Positions 43,969 to 52,473 of a stretch of DNA of 64,000 nt are shown here, in pieces. The notes below the pieces were generated by a model that had not been told where the DNA came from, did not search any database, and worked only from the letters and a program-made list of their open reading frames with translations. The stretch covers positions 62,001-126,000 of the forward strand of contig JADKBZ010000013.1 in NCBI GenBank assembly GCA_016714815.1. Reading direction: 5' to 3'. Source of the DNA: Holophagales bacterium (GTDB taxonomy: Bacteria; Acidobacteriota; Thermoanaerobaculia; UBA5066). The first letter of the stretch is position 1. Each line of letters opens with the position of its first letter. A program made the translations under genes and the position numbers.

Positions 43969-44985
43969 TCAGGGTCTCGCACGCGCCGCCCCGGCACGGC
44001 CCGAGCGAAAGCCACGCGCTCCGGCCCGGCGGAGCGCAGATCCGGGATCAGAACGGCGAAAGGCCTCGGGCCCCTCGACGGCCCAGGCCGTCGAGAGTGC
44101 GTCGGCCATCGCGGCACTCGGAGAATGGACCGTGACCGACCCGTCGAGGCAAACCAGGTCTCCCGTTCTGGGGTCGAGAAGATGCCCGGCCTCCCTGCCG
44201 GCGACGAGCCGCAGGCGTTCGGTATTCGCGGAGGTGGAGAGAGATCCATCCCGGATCCGGACGGACAAAACGGGTGCACCCGGATCGAACGGCGAGCCGA
44301 CGAGCGCCACCCGGGCCGGCGCCCCTCGCGGAGGCCCCACGACGATGAGCTGGCCCCCGAAGTTCAGGAGCGCGTCGTCGACGCCGAGGGACCGGAGCAC
44401 CGCCGCCGCGCGGTCGAGAGCGAATCCCTTGGCGATGCCGTCGAGGTCCAGGCGGACCCCCGGATCGAGGCGAAGGGTGCGGGTCGCCGGGTCGTATCGG
44501 ACCCCCTCGGGCCGGGCGAGCTCGACGGCGCGCCGCGTCTCGGCGCCGGAAGGCCACCGGCCTTTCCCGCGGAGATCGTACGACTCGACGAGGGCTCCGA
44601 CCGCAGGAGAATAGGCCCCGCCCGTCAGCTCGGCGGCGCGGAGAGCCTCGCTCACCAGATCGCCCAGCGTCTCGGACAGGACGACGGACTCTCCGGCCGC
44701 GGTCCGGGCATGGACCGCCGCGAGCTCCGTTCCGGGTCTCCAGAGCGAGGCTGCCGCCTCGACTTTCGAGGCCCCCGCGAAGGCGGCCTCGGCGAGGGCT
44801 CCGACCTCCGCAGGGCCGCAGGAAGGCGCAGCTCGAGGACCGTGCCCATCAGCCACCGGGCGCGGACCACCTCGGTCCTGGCAGCCGGCTGAGCCCCCTC
44901 TCCGGCCGCAGGACCTGGGCCGGAAGGCGAGAAGGCCGGCGAGGACGGCAACCCGACCGAGAGCCGAGACTTTTTGAGAAAGCAT
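43969..44985 (-). CDS. apbE: FAD:protein FMN transferase, two frameshifts near the start
   Basis: ApbE moves FMN from FAD onto Thr in target proteins. Most of the enzyme is intact: VRLDLDGIAKGFALDRA, NFGGQLIVVG, SLSTSANTER, GHLLDPRTGD and TVHSPSAAMADALSTAW with the Mg-binding Asp/Thr. The N-terminus breaks twice: signal MLSQKVSALGRVAVLAGLLAF shifts near 44930 to a frame with RTEVVRARWLMGTVLEL (the family start), then back near 44810 to the main frame. Restored length is about 339 residues. First gene of the unit, driven by a strong promoter; its natural substrate is probably the FMN-binding protein two genes on. Confidence 0.82.
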   Translation of the reverse strand: MLSQKVSALGRVAVLAGLLAFRPRSCGRRGGSAGCQDRGGPRPVADGHGPRAAPSCGPAEVGALAEAAFAGASKVEAAASLWRPGTELAAVHARTAAGESVVLSETLGDLVSEALRAAELTGGAYSPAVGALVESYDLRGKGRWPSGAETRRAVELARPEGVRYDPATRTLRLDPGVRLDLDGIAKGFALDRAAAVLRSLGVDDALLNFGGQLIVVGPPRGAPARVALVGSPFDPGAPVLSVRIRDGSLSTSANTERLRLVAGREAGHLLDPRTGDLVCLDGSVTVHSPSAAMADALSTAWAVEGPEAFRRSDPGSALRRAGARGFRSGRAGAARARP

Positions 44986-45001
44986 CTCAACACGGTCTCA
45001 A
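44974..45001. promoter_or_regulatory. Three phased half-sites over the apbE promoter
   Basis: Read on the minus strand: TTGAGA, TTGAGA and TCTCAA begin exactly 11 bases apart, overlapping the -10 element, the expected transcription start and the start codon. One-turn spacing suggests cooperative binding of a repressor dimer pair. Confidence 0.45.
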
Positions 45002-45028
45002 GATACGAATCCCCGGGGACGCTGTCAA
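45000..45028 (-). promoter_or_regulatory. Strong sigma70-type promoter of the apbE unit
   Basis: TTGACA, 17 bases, TATCTT on the minus strand. The start codon at 44985 lies only about 8 bases past the predicted start of transcription, so the message may be nearly leaderless. Confidence 0.6.
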
Positions 45029-45111
45029 TCACGGATCTCCGCTCCGAAGGATTTCTCATCATGCCGGGCACGCGCGCCACTCTTCGCTAGACTCGCAGCG
45101 AGGAGACCTTC

Positions 45112-46275
45112 ATGGCGAAATGGGAACGCCGGGACGTCGTCGTCAGAACCAACGCGACCGGGCACGAGCAGACGGCGCCGGTCTTCGTCGCCAGGGGACG
45201 CCAGGAGCGCCCGCTCGCCTACGTCCAGGCCAACGTTCACGGCGGCGAGCTTCAGGGCAACGCGGCGATCGTCGCGCTCTTCGAGCTCCTCGAACGGGAA
45301 CCCCTTCGCGGTACGGTCGTCCTCGTCCCCCGCGTCAACCCCGTGTCGGCGAACCAGCAGGTGGGTGACTACGTCGCCGGCGTCTACGACTTCCTGACCG
45401 GGAACAACTTCAACCGCGGATACCTCTACCTCACCGGTCCGTCCCGCTCGGCGTCCACGGCTTCTTACGTCGACGTCGACTCCTTCGCGGCCGCCCACCA
45501 GTCGTCTCCGGTCGGGGAGATTCGCGAGGACTTTCGCGAATCGCTCAAGGCCGCGCTCGACGCGATCGAATCGGAGACCCGGGTCTGGGGAGCGGACTCC
45601 CGCCTCGACTTCTCGCTCGCGATCCAGAGGATGGCGGTCGAGGGGGACCTCATCCTGGACCTCCACACCGGCGATCGCGCTCCGCGCTACCTCTACGTCC
45701 CCGAGGGAGCGACCGCCGCGGCGCGCGCCTTCGGCTTTCCGTTCGTTCTGGAGGTACCGGCCCGGTTCGGCGGCGCGCTCGACGAAGCGTCCTTCGTGCC
45801 GTGGCAGGATCTCTCCGACGCCTTCGGACGCCTCGGCCGCCACGACGTCCCCCGCCTCGTCGACGGGTACACGGTCGAGCTCGGCTCGATGAACTCGTTC
45901 TCCCTCGAGGCGGGGCGGACGGATGCCCGCCGGATCGCATCCGCCCTTCGCCACTTCGGAATCCTCGACGGGGATCCGGAGGAGCCGCCGACCCGCATCA
46001 CTGCCTGCGCGATCGGCGACTACCGCTCGCTCCACGCCCCCGTGGGCGGCCTGGTCGACCTCGCCGTGGAGCCCGGGACGCCCGTGAAAGCCGGAGACGT
46101 CGTGGCTCGGCTCGTCGACCCCTCCCGCTGCCGGACGCTTCCACCCCGGACCAGCGACGCGATCGTCGAGGTGAAGGCCCCGGAGGACGGCGTCGTCCTC
46201 CTTTTCCACGCCTTCTCGTCGATCCCGAAGGGCGCACGCCTCTTTTCGATGATGACGAGGACGCGGACGCTCTGA
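45112..46275 (+). CDS. Succinylglutamate desuccinylase / aspartoacylase family deacylase
   Basis: A 387-residue zinc-dependent enzyme of the M14-like AstE/AspA family. Zinc ligands are seen as VHGGELQGN (H43, E46) and ILDLHTG (H185); the extended C-terminus forms the family beta domain (VGGLVDLAVEPGTPVKAGDVVARLVDP). The ATG follows GAGGAGACC. Members remove acyl groups from amino acids, for example succinyl-glutamate, acetyl-aspartate or related amides; substrate here is unknown. No signal peptide, so cytoplasmic. It is transcribed alone, divergent from the apbE unit. Confidence 0.85.
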   Translation: MAKWERRDVVVRTNATGHEQTAPVFVARGRQERPLAYVQANVHGGELQGNAAIVALFELLEREPLRGTVVLVPRVNPVSANQQVGDYVAGVYDFLTGNNFNRGYLYLTGPSRSASTASYVDVDSFAAAHQSSPVGEIREDFRESLKAALDAIESETRVWGADSRLDFSLAIQRMAVEGDLILDLHTGDRAPRYLYVPEGATAAARAFGFPFVLEVPARFGGALDEASFVPWQDLSDAFGRLGRHDVPRLVDGYTVELGSMNSFSLEAGRTDARRIASALRHFGILDGDPEEPPTRITACAIGDYRSLHAPVGGLVDLAVEPGTPVKAGDVVARLVDPSRCRTLPPRTSDAIVEVKAPEDGVVLLFHAFSSIPKGARLFSMMTRTRTL

Positions 46276-46293
46276 GACCAGGGCGAAAGAAGC

Positions 46294-46314
46294 GGGGCGC
46301 CAGGGAGGCGCCCC
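46294..46314. terminator. Hairpin after the deacylase gene
   Basis: An 8-bp stem (GGGGCGCC and GGCGCCCC) with a 5-base loop, about 20 bases past the stop. No T-run. Confidence 0.35.
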
Positions 46315-46355
46315 CGCCCCGAGGAAGGCGGAGAGGCCTCGCCTCTCCTGGCCGG

Positions 46356-49213
46356 TCAGCCGTCCTGACGTCGTCGAGCGAAGATGTCAACGCGGCCGAG
46401 TCGGTCGATGCCGACGAACCGGAGGTACACCGTCTGCCCCTTGTAGGCGGGCGAGGTCGATCTTAGCGCGTACGTCGTCGCGCTCCGGTCGTGGCGCTGT
46501 AGCGCGAGAGGGTCCCGACGTCGTCCAGGCGGGCCGGTCGTGGAGACCGCGCCTGGATCCGGTCGTTGGAGGTCGACGTAGACGGTCTCGCTGGTACATC
46601 CAGACCTAGAGCGACACGGTGGCGTAGGCGCTCGCGACCGCGAAGCCGGCGGGTACGGTAGACGCGCGTCCGGCTGCGCTGGCGGCGTTGTACGAGTTGA
46701 ACCTCGCCAGCTCGTGCCGCCGTGCGGGCGTCGTGGGGGGGTGGTTCGGGAAGTGGAGCTCGTCCAGGTGCCCGCCGCGCCGGAGGCGTCGGCCCGATCG
46801 ACCAGCCGGTCGTCTCGAAGCCGCCGTTGAAGAGGGTCCGTGCCGGTGGTGCCGCAGGACGCGGTGAAGGTCACGCCCGTGACGTTGGCGGAGCCGACCG
46901 TCACCGACGGCGGCGGGGAGAACGTGCAGCCGCTCTTGGAAGGCGTCACCGTGTAGGTGCCGTTCGCCAGGCCCGAAAGGGTGAAGTTGCTCGAGGCGTC
47001 GCTCGTCGCGGTCTTCGTTCCCGCCGTGACCGTCGCGCCCGAGGTGCCGGCGTTGCCGGAGACGAGTAGGTACCGTCCCGCCGAGCGTGTACGGTGCCGG
47101 TGACGGTGAAGCTGCCGGCGGCGTACCCGTAGACGCCGAGCCACCAGGTGCCGGCGGCCGGGTTCGTGGCCGAGCACGTCTCGTTCCCCGAGGAGCCGTA
47201 CGGACGGCAGATGTACGCGGACGAGGTCGGCTTGGCGCCCGACTGCGTGTAGATGTCGACGTCGCCCGTGGAAGCCGTCGTGGCGAGGGTCAGGTTCGTG
47301 GCGCCGGAGGGGACGACGATGGAGTAGTACTTCCAGGCGCTCTTGGCGACGCTCTGGCCGGTGACGGCCACGCCGCTCGTCAGGGCGATGTCACCGCTGG
47401 TGCAGGTGGCGGTGAAGTTCTTTCCGGTGGCGCTCGGGCCGACGGTGACGGACTGGGACGTGGGCGAGAAGGTGCAGCCCGCCTTCGAGGCGACGACCGA
47501 GTACGTCCCCGCGGCGAGGCCGGCGAGCGTGTAGTTGCCGCTCGCGTCGGCGGTCGCCGAAACGGTTCCGGCAGCGACCGTGGCGCTCGCGGTCCCGGCG
47601 TTGCCGGCGATCGTGTAGGTCGTGCCGCACGACCACGTTCCCGGGACGCCGACGGCGTCCCACGCCTTGTGGACCGACTGCCAGTCGGCCGTGCAGGTGC
47701 CGCCGTAGAGGTCCGCGGCGGCGCTCGCCGTCGCGGTGCGCGCTCCCTGGTAGGTCGTGGACGACGTCATGTAGACCGTGAGGGCGCGGTACCAGATCTG
47801 CTGGGCCTTCGAAAGGCCGATGCCGGTCACGGCGACGGTCGTCTTCCCGCGCGGGTGGGTCCCGCCCTGCGAGAGCAGGAAGAAGAAGAGGTTGCCGATG
47901 CCGCTGTTGGAGTGGACGCCGCAGTAGTCGTTGCTGCTCGAGGGCGTGCAGCCCGAGGCGTAGTTGCGCGTCGGGTAGTAGTCGGCGGAGTAGCCGTCCT
48001 TGAACGGGTCGTACATGTAGCGGAGCGCGTCGCCCGAAGTCCCGGGGGTGTAGACGTCGGCTCCGATCGTCCAGGCGGTCGTCGTCGTGGCGCTGCCGTA
48101 CCCGCCCCAGAAGGCCGCCGCGCGGCCGAGGATGTCCGAGTTCGCCTCGTTCAGCGCGCCCGGGTCGTTCTGGTAGACGAGGTCGGCCGTCCGCGAGCAG
48201 ACGGCGTGCGTCAGCTCGTGGGACGTGACGTCGATGCCGTTGGCCAGGTTCGAGAAGGTGCTGCCGTCGCCGTCGCCGAAGGCCATCTGGTTGTAGGGCG
48301 AGTCGAGCCAGGCCGCGTTGCTCTTCGTGCAGCTCGCGCCGTTGGAGAACTGGCCGTGAACGGAGGAAACGACCGCCGCGTCGGCGTTGTCGTAGGAGGT
48401 GCGGTTGAAGACCGCCTTGTAGTAGTCGTACGTCATCCCGGTGCCGTTGTAGGCGCCCATGACGGCCGTGTCGGTCGACGAGCCCCCCTCCGAGATCACG
48501 AGCGCCCCGGGCAGCTCGTTCCCGGTCGAGATGCAGGCCTGGTTCAGGTTGTGGATCCGGCGGGTCTTCACCGTGTACATCCGCGGCACGGAGCCGACGT
48601 ACGCGCCGGTTTCGGCATCGACGTGGACGTCCTCGAAGACGAGCTCGCCGTCCTCGACCCACATCGCCCGGACCGGGACGGTGAGGACGGGCTCGCCGGA
48701 GTAGCCCCAGATGGCCGGCTCGAGAACGTCGACGATCTCGACGTTTACGCCACCGTTCGCCTCGATCCGCTCGAGGACGGCCCCGGCCGACTCGTTCGGG
48801 GAGAGGGCCGGAAGGGCGGGCAGGTCGAGACCGGAGACGAACCGGCCGTTCATGCCCATGAGCCCGTCTCCATCGACGTGGACGATGACCTCTCCGCCGA
48901 GGACGCGGATCCCGCGGTAGGTCTGCGACATCCTCACGTGGGACTGGCCGAGGGCATCCTTCTCTTCGAGCCGGTAGGCGAAGCCGTCCTGGGGACCGCG
49001 CCCGATCGCGTCGCGGTGGACCTCGAGTGCGTCGACGGCCGCGACGAGCGGGTCGACGTGGGTCCGGACGCCGGCGCGCATCGCTTCGCCCCCCTGCGCC
49101 TCGCGAACGACGAGCGAAACGTCGCGAGCTTCGGCGGCCTGCGCCGCGCTCGGGAAGAGAAGCGCCGCACCCGCGAACGCGATCGACAGAAGAAGGTCCC
49201 TCTTGTGGCTCAT
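46356..49213 (-). CDS. Secreted thermolysin-family (M4) metalloprotease, C-terminus frameshifted
   Basis: A preproenzyme with GGAGG before its ATG and a signal peptide ending AAQA. An FTP-type propeptide (about residues 70-240) is followed by the M4 catalytic domain: HELTH at H332-H336, the distal Glu in NEANSDILG, and VHSNSGIGNLFFFLL with the catalytic-domain His. Then come two carboxypeptidase-regulatory-like beta repeats (TIAGNAGTASATVAAGT... and SGNAGTSGATVTAGT...), a PPC domain between them, and a last sandwich domain (HELARFNSYNAAS, KGQTVYLRFVGID). The frame is intact to about 47080; from there to the stop at least four indels break the two end domains. Secreted general protease. Confidence 0.82.
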
Positions 49214-49561
49214 GCGTCTCCCTCCAGCCCCGGGGTGTTCAGTTCGTATTTCCATGGGTTTCACAGCACCCATACGCAACCGTCGTGCCGCCCCGAGCCA
49301 CCTGCACCTCCCGAAGGCTCGACGCCGGCGCCCGACGCCTCGGACCACTGTTCATAGGCCTTTGCGACGACCCACGTCGACACGAAGCCAGCCGGACCCA
49401 TCGACGGATCCCCAGCCTGGGTCGGCACCTGACCCCGTCGCGCTGGTCCGGGTTTTTCACCGGGTCAGTTTCGAGCCCGCCACGGATCCTCTTCCCGACG
49501 ATTCGCCCGAACAACGCCGGCGGGTCGATAATCTCGCGCCCAGAACAGAACCGGAGGAAAC
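49214..49561. other. Intergenic region between divergent genes
   Basis: No gene is supported. A weak inverted repeat (CTGACCC at 49429-49435 with GGGTCAG at 49462-49468) recalls the end sequence of the 21-bp repeat at 28.8 kb, and a good ribosome site (GGAGGAAAC) closes the region. Confidence 0.5.
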
Positions 49562-50194
49562 GTGGCGACGATCGAGTTCACCGGCAATTTCGAAGACCTC
49601 TCGACCGACAAGGGCTTCCAGTTCAAGTTCTTCTGCGAAAAGTGCGGTAACGGGTACATGTCGAGCTTCAGCCCCTCGAAGCTCGGGATGGCGACCTCCG
49701 CCCTCCAGGCCGCCGGGAACATCTTCGGGGGGATCTTCGGCGGCGCTGCGCGCGGAGCCTACGAGGTCCAGCGCGCCATCGGCGGCCCTGCGCACGACTC
49801 GGCGCTGAAGGAAGCGGTGGCCGAGATAAAACCGCTCTTCGTCCAGTGCACGCGCTGCGGAAAGTGGATCTGCGCCCCCGTCTGCTTCAACAGGAAGGCG
49901 GGCCTCTGCGAGGGGTGCGCGCCGGACCTCGACGAGGAAATGGCCTCCGCCCAGGCGGAAGCCGCGCGTGAGCAGGTGCACCAGAAGGCCCGCGAGGTCG
50001 ACTGGATGAAGCAGCGCGACGTGGCGACCGTGACGGGAGCCGTCTGCCCGCATTGCGGCGCCAAGACGCAGGGAGGCAAGTTCTGCGGAGAGTGCGGGAA
50101 GGCCGTCTCCGCGAAGAAGAAGTGCGTGACCTGCGGCACCGAGGCGGACGGGAGCCCGAAGTTCTGTCCCGAGTGCGGCGGGAAGTTCTCCTGA
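49562..50194 (+). CDS. Zinc-ribbon protein
   Basis: A 210-residue cytoplasmic protein starting at a GTG with GGAGGAAAC upstream. It has an N-terminal CEKC site (residues 25-28), a Gly/Ala-rich hydrophobic middle (AAGNIFGGIFGGAARGAY) that may touch membrane, a CTRC...CAPVC...CEGC cluster, a charged helix, and two C-terminal zinc ribbons (CPHC...CGEC and CVTC...CPEC). Such proteins are common near membrane-stress and SPFH/tubulin-like genes, but none are here. Function unknown. It is followed after 13 bases by the next gene. Confidence 0.78.
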   Translation: MATIEFTGNFEDLSTDKGFQFKFFCEKCGNGYMSSFSPSKLGMATSALQAAGNIFGGIFGGAARGAYEVQRAIGGPAHDSALKEAVAEIKPLFVQCTRCGKWICAPVCFNRKAGLCEGCAPDLDEEMASAQAEAAREQVHQKAREVDWMKQRDVATVTGAVCPHCGAKTQGGKFCGECGKAVSAKKKCVTCGTEADGSPKFCPECGGKFS

Positions 50195-50207
50195 CGGCGC
50201 CGGTCCC

Positions 50208-51320
50208 GTGAGCGACGGCGACGAAACCCGCCGCGCCCTCTGCTCCTTCGAGACCGAGGGGCCCGGCGGTGCCCTGTCGGGCCAGAGTGAGGCTCTCGTC
50301 GACGACGACGGAGTAACGGTTGGCGGAGTCCGTGTCGGGTTCCTCGACGCCGACACGTTCTCCGACGAGAGGCGGGTCCTCACGCTCGGCCTCCACCCCT
50401 CGGGCCAGCTCCGGCTCTCGATGCTCGCCCGCCGGCACGAGACGTTCGCGAGGGCGCTCGCCGAAGCCCGTGACGCGGCCCGCGTTCGCGGCCTTCTCGC
50501 TCACGGGCTCGGAGTGCCCGAGCGATTCGACGGCGCCGTCCTGGAGCCCGGGCCCGCGAGCGACGCCCGCCTCCTCGTCTGGCCGACGCACGTGACGGTC
50601 GTCCCCGTCGGCTCGGACCCGTTCCAGCTCCCGCTCGGATCCGTCGACGACGTCCGGTTCGTCGAGGGGACCTGGGAGGTCGTCCTCGCCACACGGACGG
50701 GCACTTTCCATTTCGGCCGGCTCGCGCGCCGGACCGACGCCTTCGCCCGCGCCGTCCGAAAGGCCCGGACCGCGATGCTCGAGCGCTGCGCGCGGGCTTC
50801 GGGGACCCGGCTCTTCGCCGACGGCCGCGCCGTGCCAGCGACGGACCTCGACACCGGTTTCGAGCGGCTGCTCGTCTCCTTCTCGGCCCCGGAGCGGCTC
50901 GACGGAGCGCGGGAGATCGTGAAGCGGGCCGGCCGGGATTCCTGCGCCCTCGGGCTCGCAGAGCTCCTCGATCCCGACGACGAGGGGCTCGCGGCCAGGG
51001 AGGAGCTGCCGGAGAACACGGCGGCGTTCCTCCTGGCCCACGCCGGCGGCCTCGTCGTCCTCGAGCTCCTCTCGGGGCCGGCCGCGGCGACCTACGTCTT
51101 CCGGGGAACGCCCACCGCCATCGCGGGCGACCTCGCCGGGCTCCACTTCCGCCGCCGGGGCCTCGCCCTCTCGGACACCGAGGTCCGCGGCCCGGCCGGA
51201 AGGCCGTACCGCCTCGCGCTTCGCAGGCTCGAACCGCTGAAACGGCTGCGGGCCGCGACGGCGGCCCGCGTGATCCACGACGGGGGCTGGGGTGAGGCCC
51301 TTTCGAAGGCGCTCGCCTAG
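50208..51320 (+). CDS. Hypothetical protein, paired with zinc-ribbon protein
   Basis: A 370-residue soluble protein from a GTG start. No family is recognised. Two similar blocks (residues about 30-90 and 125-180) each combine beta strands (VTVGGVRVGFLDADTF; LPLGSVDDVRFVEGTW) with a helix RRHETFARALAEAR or RRTDAFARAVRKAR, suggesting duplicated PH-like folds. There is no signal peptide or membrane segment. The 13-base spacing implies co-expression with the zinc-ribbon gene and a joint role. Confidence 0.7.
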   Translation: MSDGDETRRALCSFETEGPGGALSGQSEALVDDDGVTVGGVRVGFLDADTFSDERRVLTLGLHPSGQLRLSMLARRHETFARALAEARDAARVRGLLAHGLGVPERFDGAVLEPGPASDARLLVWPTHVTVVPVGSDPFQLPLGSVDDVRFVEGTWEVVLATRTGTFHFGRLARRTDAFARAVRKARTAMLERCARASGTRLFADGRAVPATDLDTGFERLLVSFSAPERLDGAREIVKRAGRDSCALGLAELLDPDDEGLAAREELPENTAAFLLAHAGGLVVLELLSGPAAATYVFRGTPTAIAGDLAGLHFRRRGLALSDTEVRGPAGRPYRLALRRLEPLKRLRAATAARVIHDGGWGEALSKALA

Positions 51321-51324
51321 ACGG

Positions 51325-51885
51325 CTACTTCGCCGCCGCGTTCGGTAGGCCGGCGAGAACCTTGTCGACGACGCGGCGGACCTTCGCGGGGTCGCGTCCG
51401 GCGCCGAGCTCTCCCGTGCCGGATCCCCACCCGCGCCAGAGGAGCTTCTTCGCCTTCGGGTCGCCGATGTCGATCACCACGGTTCCCTGCTTCCCGACGG
51501 CCGACGTCGCGTAGAACCCTCCGACCCAGGGCCCCCACGGGTCCCACACGACGACCGTCGCGTTCCAGCGGATGGCGCCGACGTCCTCGACCCCGAGGAG
51601 GGCGTGCGTGGCGACGACGACGTCGGCCTCCGGCTCGGGCGCCTGAACGTAGCCCTTCTTCTTCATCTCCGCTGCGACAGCGGGAACGACGCGGGTCGCC
51701 AGGTATTCCCGCATCGCCGGGTCCATCGGGACCTTGTCCTGCGGCGCGACGAGGGCACAGAAGGTCTTCACCGCCGAGAGGTCACCCCCTTCGATTCGCT
51801 GCGAGCCGTACTTGACGGACGAGCAGCCGGCGAGGGAGACAGCGAGGAGGGCGACTCCTGTCGAGACCGCACGGGACGCACGCAT
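51325..51885 (-). CDS. DUF4136-type lipoprotein
   Basis: A 186-residue lipoprotein: ATG with AAGGAG upstream, hydrophobic segment and lipobox LAGC. The body has the DUF4136 pattern: a first strand (VKYGSQRI...LSAVKTFCAL), a helix of a D-P-x-M-R-E-Y-L-A type, KGY-QAPE-ADVVVATHALLG, then TVVIDIGDPKAKKLLWRGWGSG and a C-terminal helix ending LPNAAAK. Members are outer-membrane-associated proteins of unknown role. Convergent with the preceding gene by four bases. Confidence 0.85.
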   Translation of the reverse strand: MRASRAVSTGVALLAVSLAGCSSVKYGSQRIEGGDLSAVKTFCALVAPQDKVPMDPAMREYLATRVVPAVAAEMKKKGYVQAPEPEADVVVATHALLGVEDVGAIRWNATVVVWDPWGPWVGGFYATSAVGKQGTVVIDIGDPKAKKLLWRGWGSGTGELGAGRDPAKVRRVVDKVLAGLPNAAAK

Positions 51886-52033
51886 CGAGGCTCCTTGGGG
51901 CGGTGTCTGGCGCGCCGCTCGTGGCGGGACGATACGCCAGCACGGGCACCCGGCGTGCCGAGGGGAAAGCAGGAGGACGCCGCGCCGCTCCGTGGCCCGA
52001 GGCCCTCGCGAAGGGACCCTCCGCCGAATTCCC

Positions 52034-52062
52034 TTGACAGCGACGGGGGCGCGTCCTCTACC
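52034..52062 (+). promoter_or_regulatory. Promoter of the methionine leader
   Basis: TTGACA, 17 bases, TCTACC. Transcription should start near 52069, only about four bases before the ATG of the leader peptide. Confidence 0.55.
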
Positions 52063-52072
52063 CTTTCCCGCC

Positions 52073-52255
52073 ATGGACCGCGCCGCCACCCCGAGCCTTC
52101 TCGTGGGCACCCCCTCCGGGGCCGTCGCGCGTCCTTCCGCCGAAACCTGCATTTCGATTCGCATCTCGATTCCGATGTCGATTTCGATGTGCATGTGCAG
52201 CCCTTCCCTGCTCTCGCAGGAGGAGTCGGGGCACGCGGCGGGACGGCGAATGTGA
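52073..52255 (+). CDS. Candidate Met/Cys-rich leader peptide of the metYX attenuator
   Basis: A 60-codon frame directly behind a promoter and ahead of an intrinsic terminator and metX. The run CISIRISIPMSISMCMC (residues 26-42) packs three Met and three Cys codons into 17 positions, in a genome where both are rare. This is the layout of transcription attenuation: stalling for lack of charged Met or Cys tRNA would let the RNA avoid the terminator. After the run the RNA can form CCTGC-TCTC-GCAGG, then GTGACGC-loop-GCGTCAC at 52252-52270 over the stop codon. The peptide itself resembles nothing known. The 5' leader is very short, so initiation would be almost leaderless. Confidence 0.5.
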   Translation: MDRAATPSLLVGTPSGAVARPSAETCISIRISIPMSISMCMCSPSLLSQEESGHAAGRRM

Positions 52256-52293
52256 CGCCCCGAGCGTCACCAGCCGGACGAAACGGCGACCCG

Positions 52294-52330
52294 ACCGGCC
52301 CTCTCGCGAGAGAAGGCCGGTTTTTGTTTT
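52294..52330 (+). terminator. Intrinsic terminator/attenuator before metX
   Basis: ACCGGCC and GGCCGGT enclose an inner self-pairing CTCTCG/CGAGAG, followed by T5-G-T4. It stands after the leader peptide and before the coding genes, so it must be conditional. Confidence 0.8.
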
Positions 52331-52362
52331 CTCTCTCCCCGACGACGACGAAAGGAACCCCC

Positions 52363-52473
52363 ATGGCCTCCCCGTCCGCCACCGCCGCCGCAACCCGCCC
52401 GACCCTCCGCTCCGAGACGCTCGCCCTCCACGCCGGCCAGGCGAGCGCCCACCCCGTCGGGAGCGCCCGGTGA
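52363..52473 (+). pseudogene. metY: 5' remnant of metY (O-acetylhomoserine sulfhydrylase)
   Basis: A 36-codon frame with GAAAGGAA before its ATG. Its second half, LRSETLALHAGQASAHPVGSAR, contains SETLALHAGQ, the conserved N-terminus of MetY-type PLP enzymes, and breaks off where the family continues into -VPIYQTT. The stop overlaps the metX start (GTGA). It seems that a metY-metX operon lost all but the first 36 codons of metY, keeping translation coupling to metX. It could instead be a second small upstream frame, but the match is specific. Confidence 0.55.

Noticed and set aside
49427..49468. Second copy of the GGGTCAG inverted-repeat element
   Set aside because: Only seven bases match on each side; too short to call a repeat, though noted as similar.
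52096..52194. Minus-strand frame reading MHIEIDIGIEMRIEMQ considered as a real small protein
   Set aside because: It runs opposite to the promoter and terminator and continues without a ribosome site into the DUF4136 gene region; the plus-strand reading explains the layout better.
52040..52362. SAM riboswitch upstream of metX
   Set aside because: I could not find the conserved SAM-I, SAM-II or SAH core pattern; the leader is taken up by an open frame and short hairpins.
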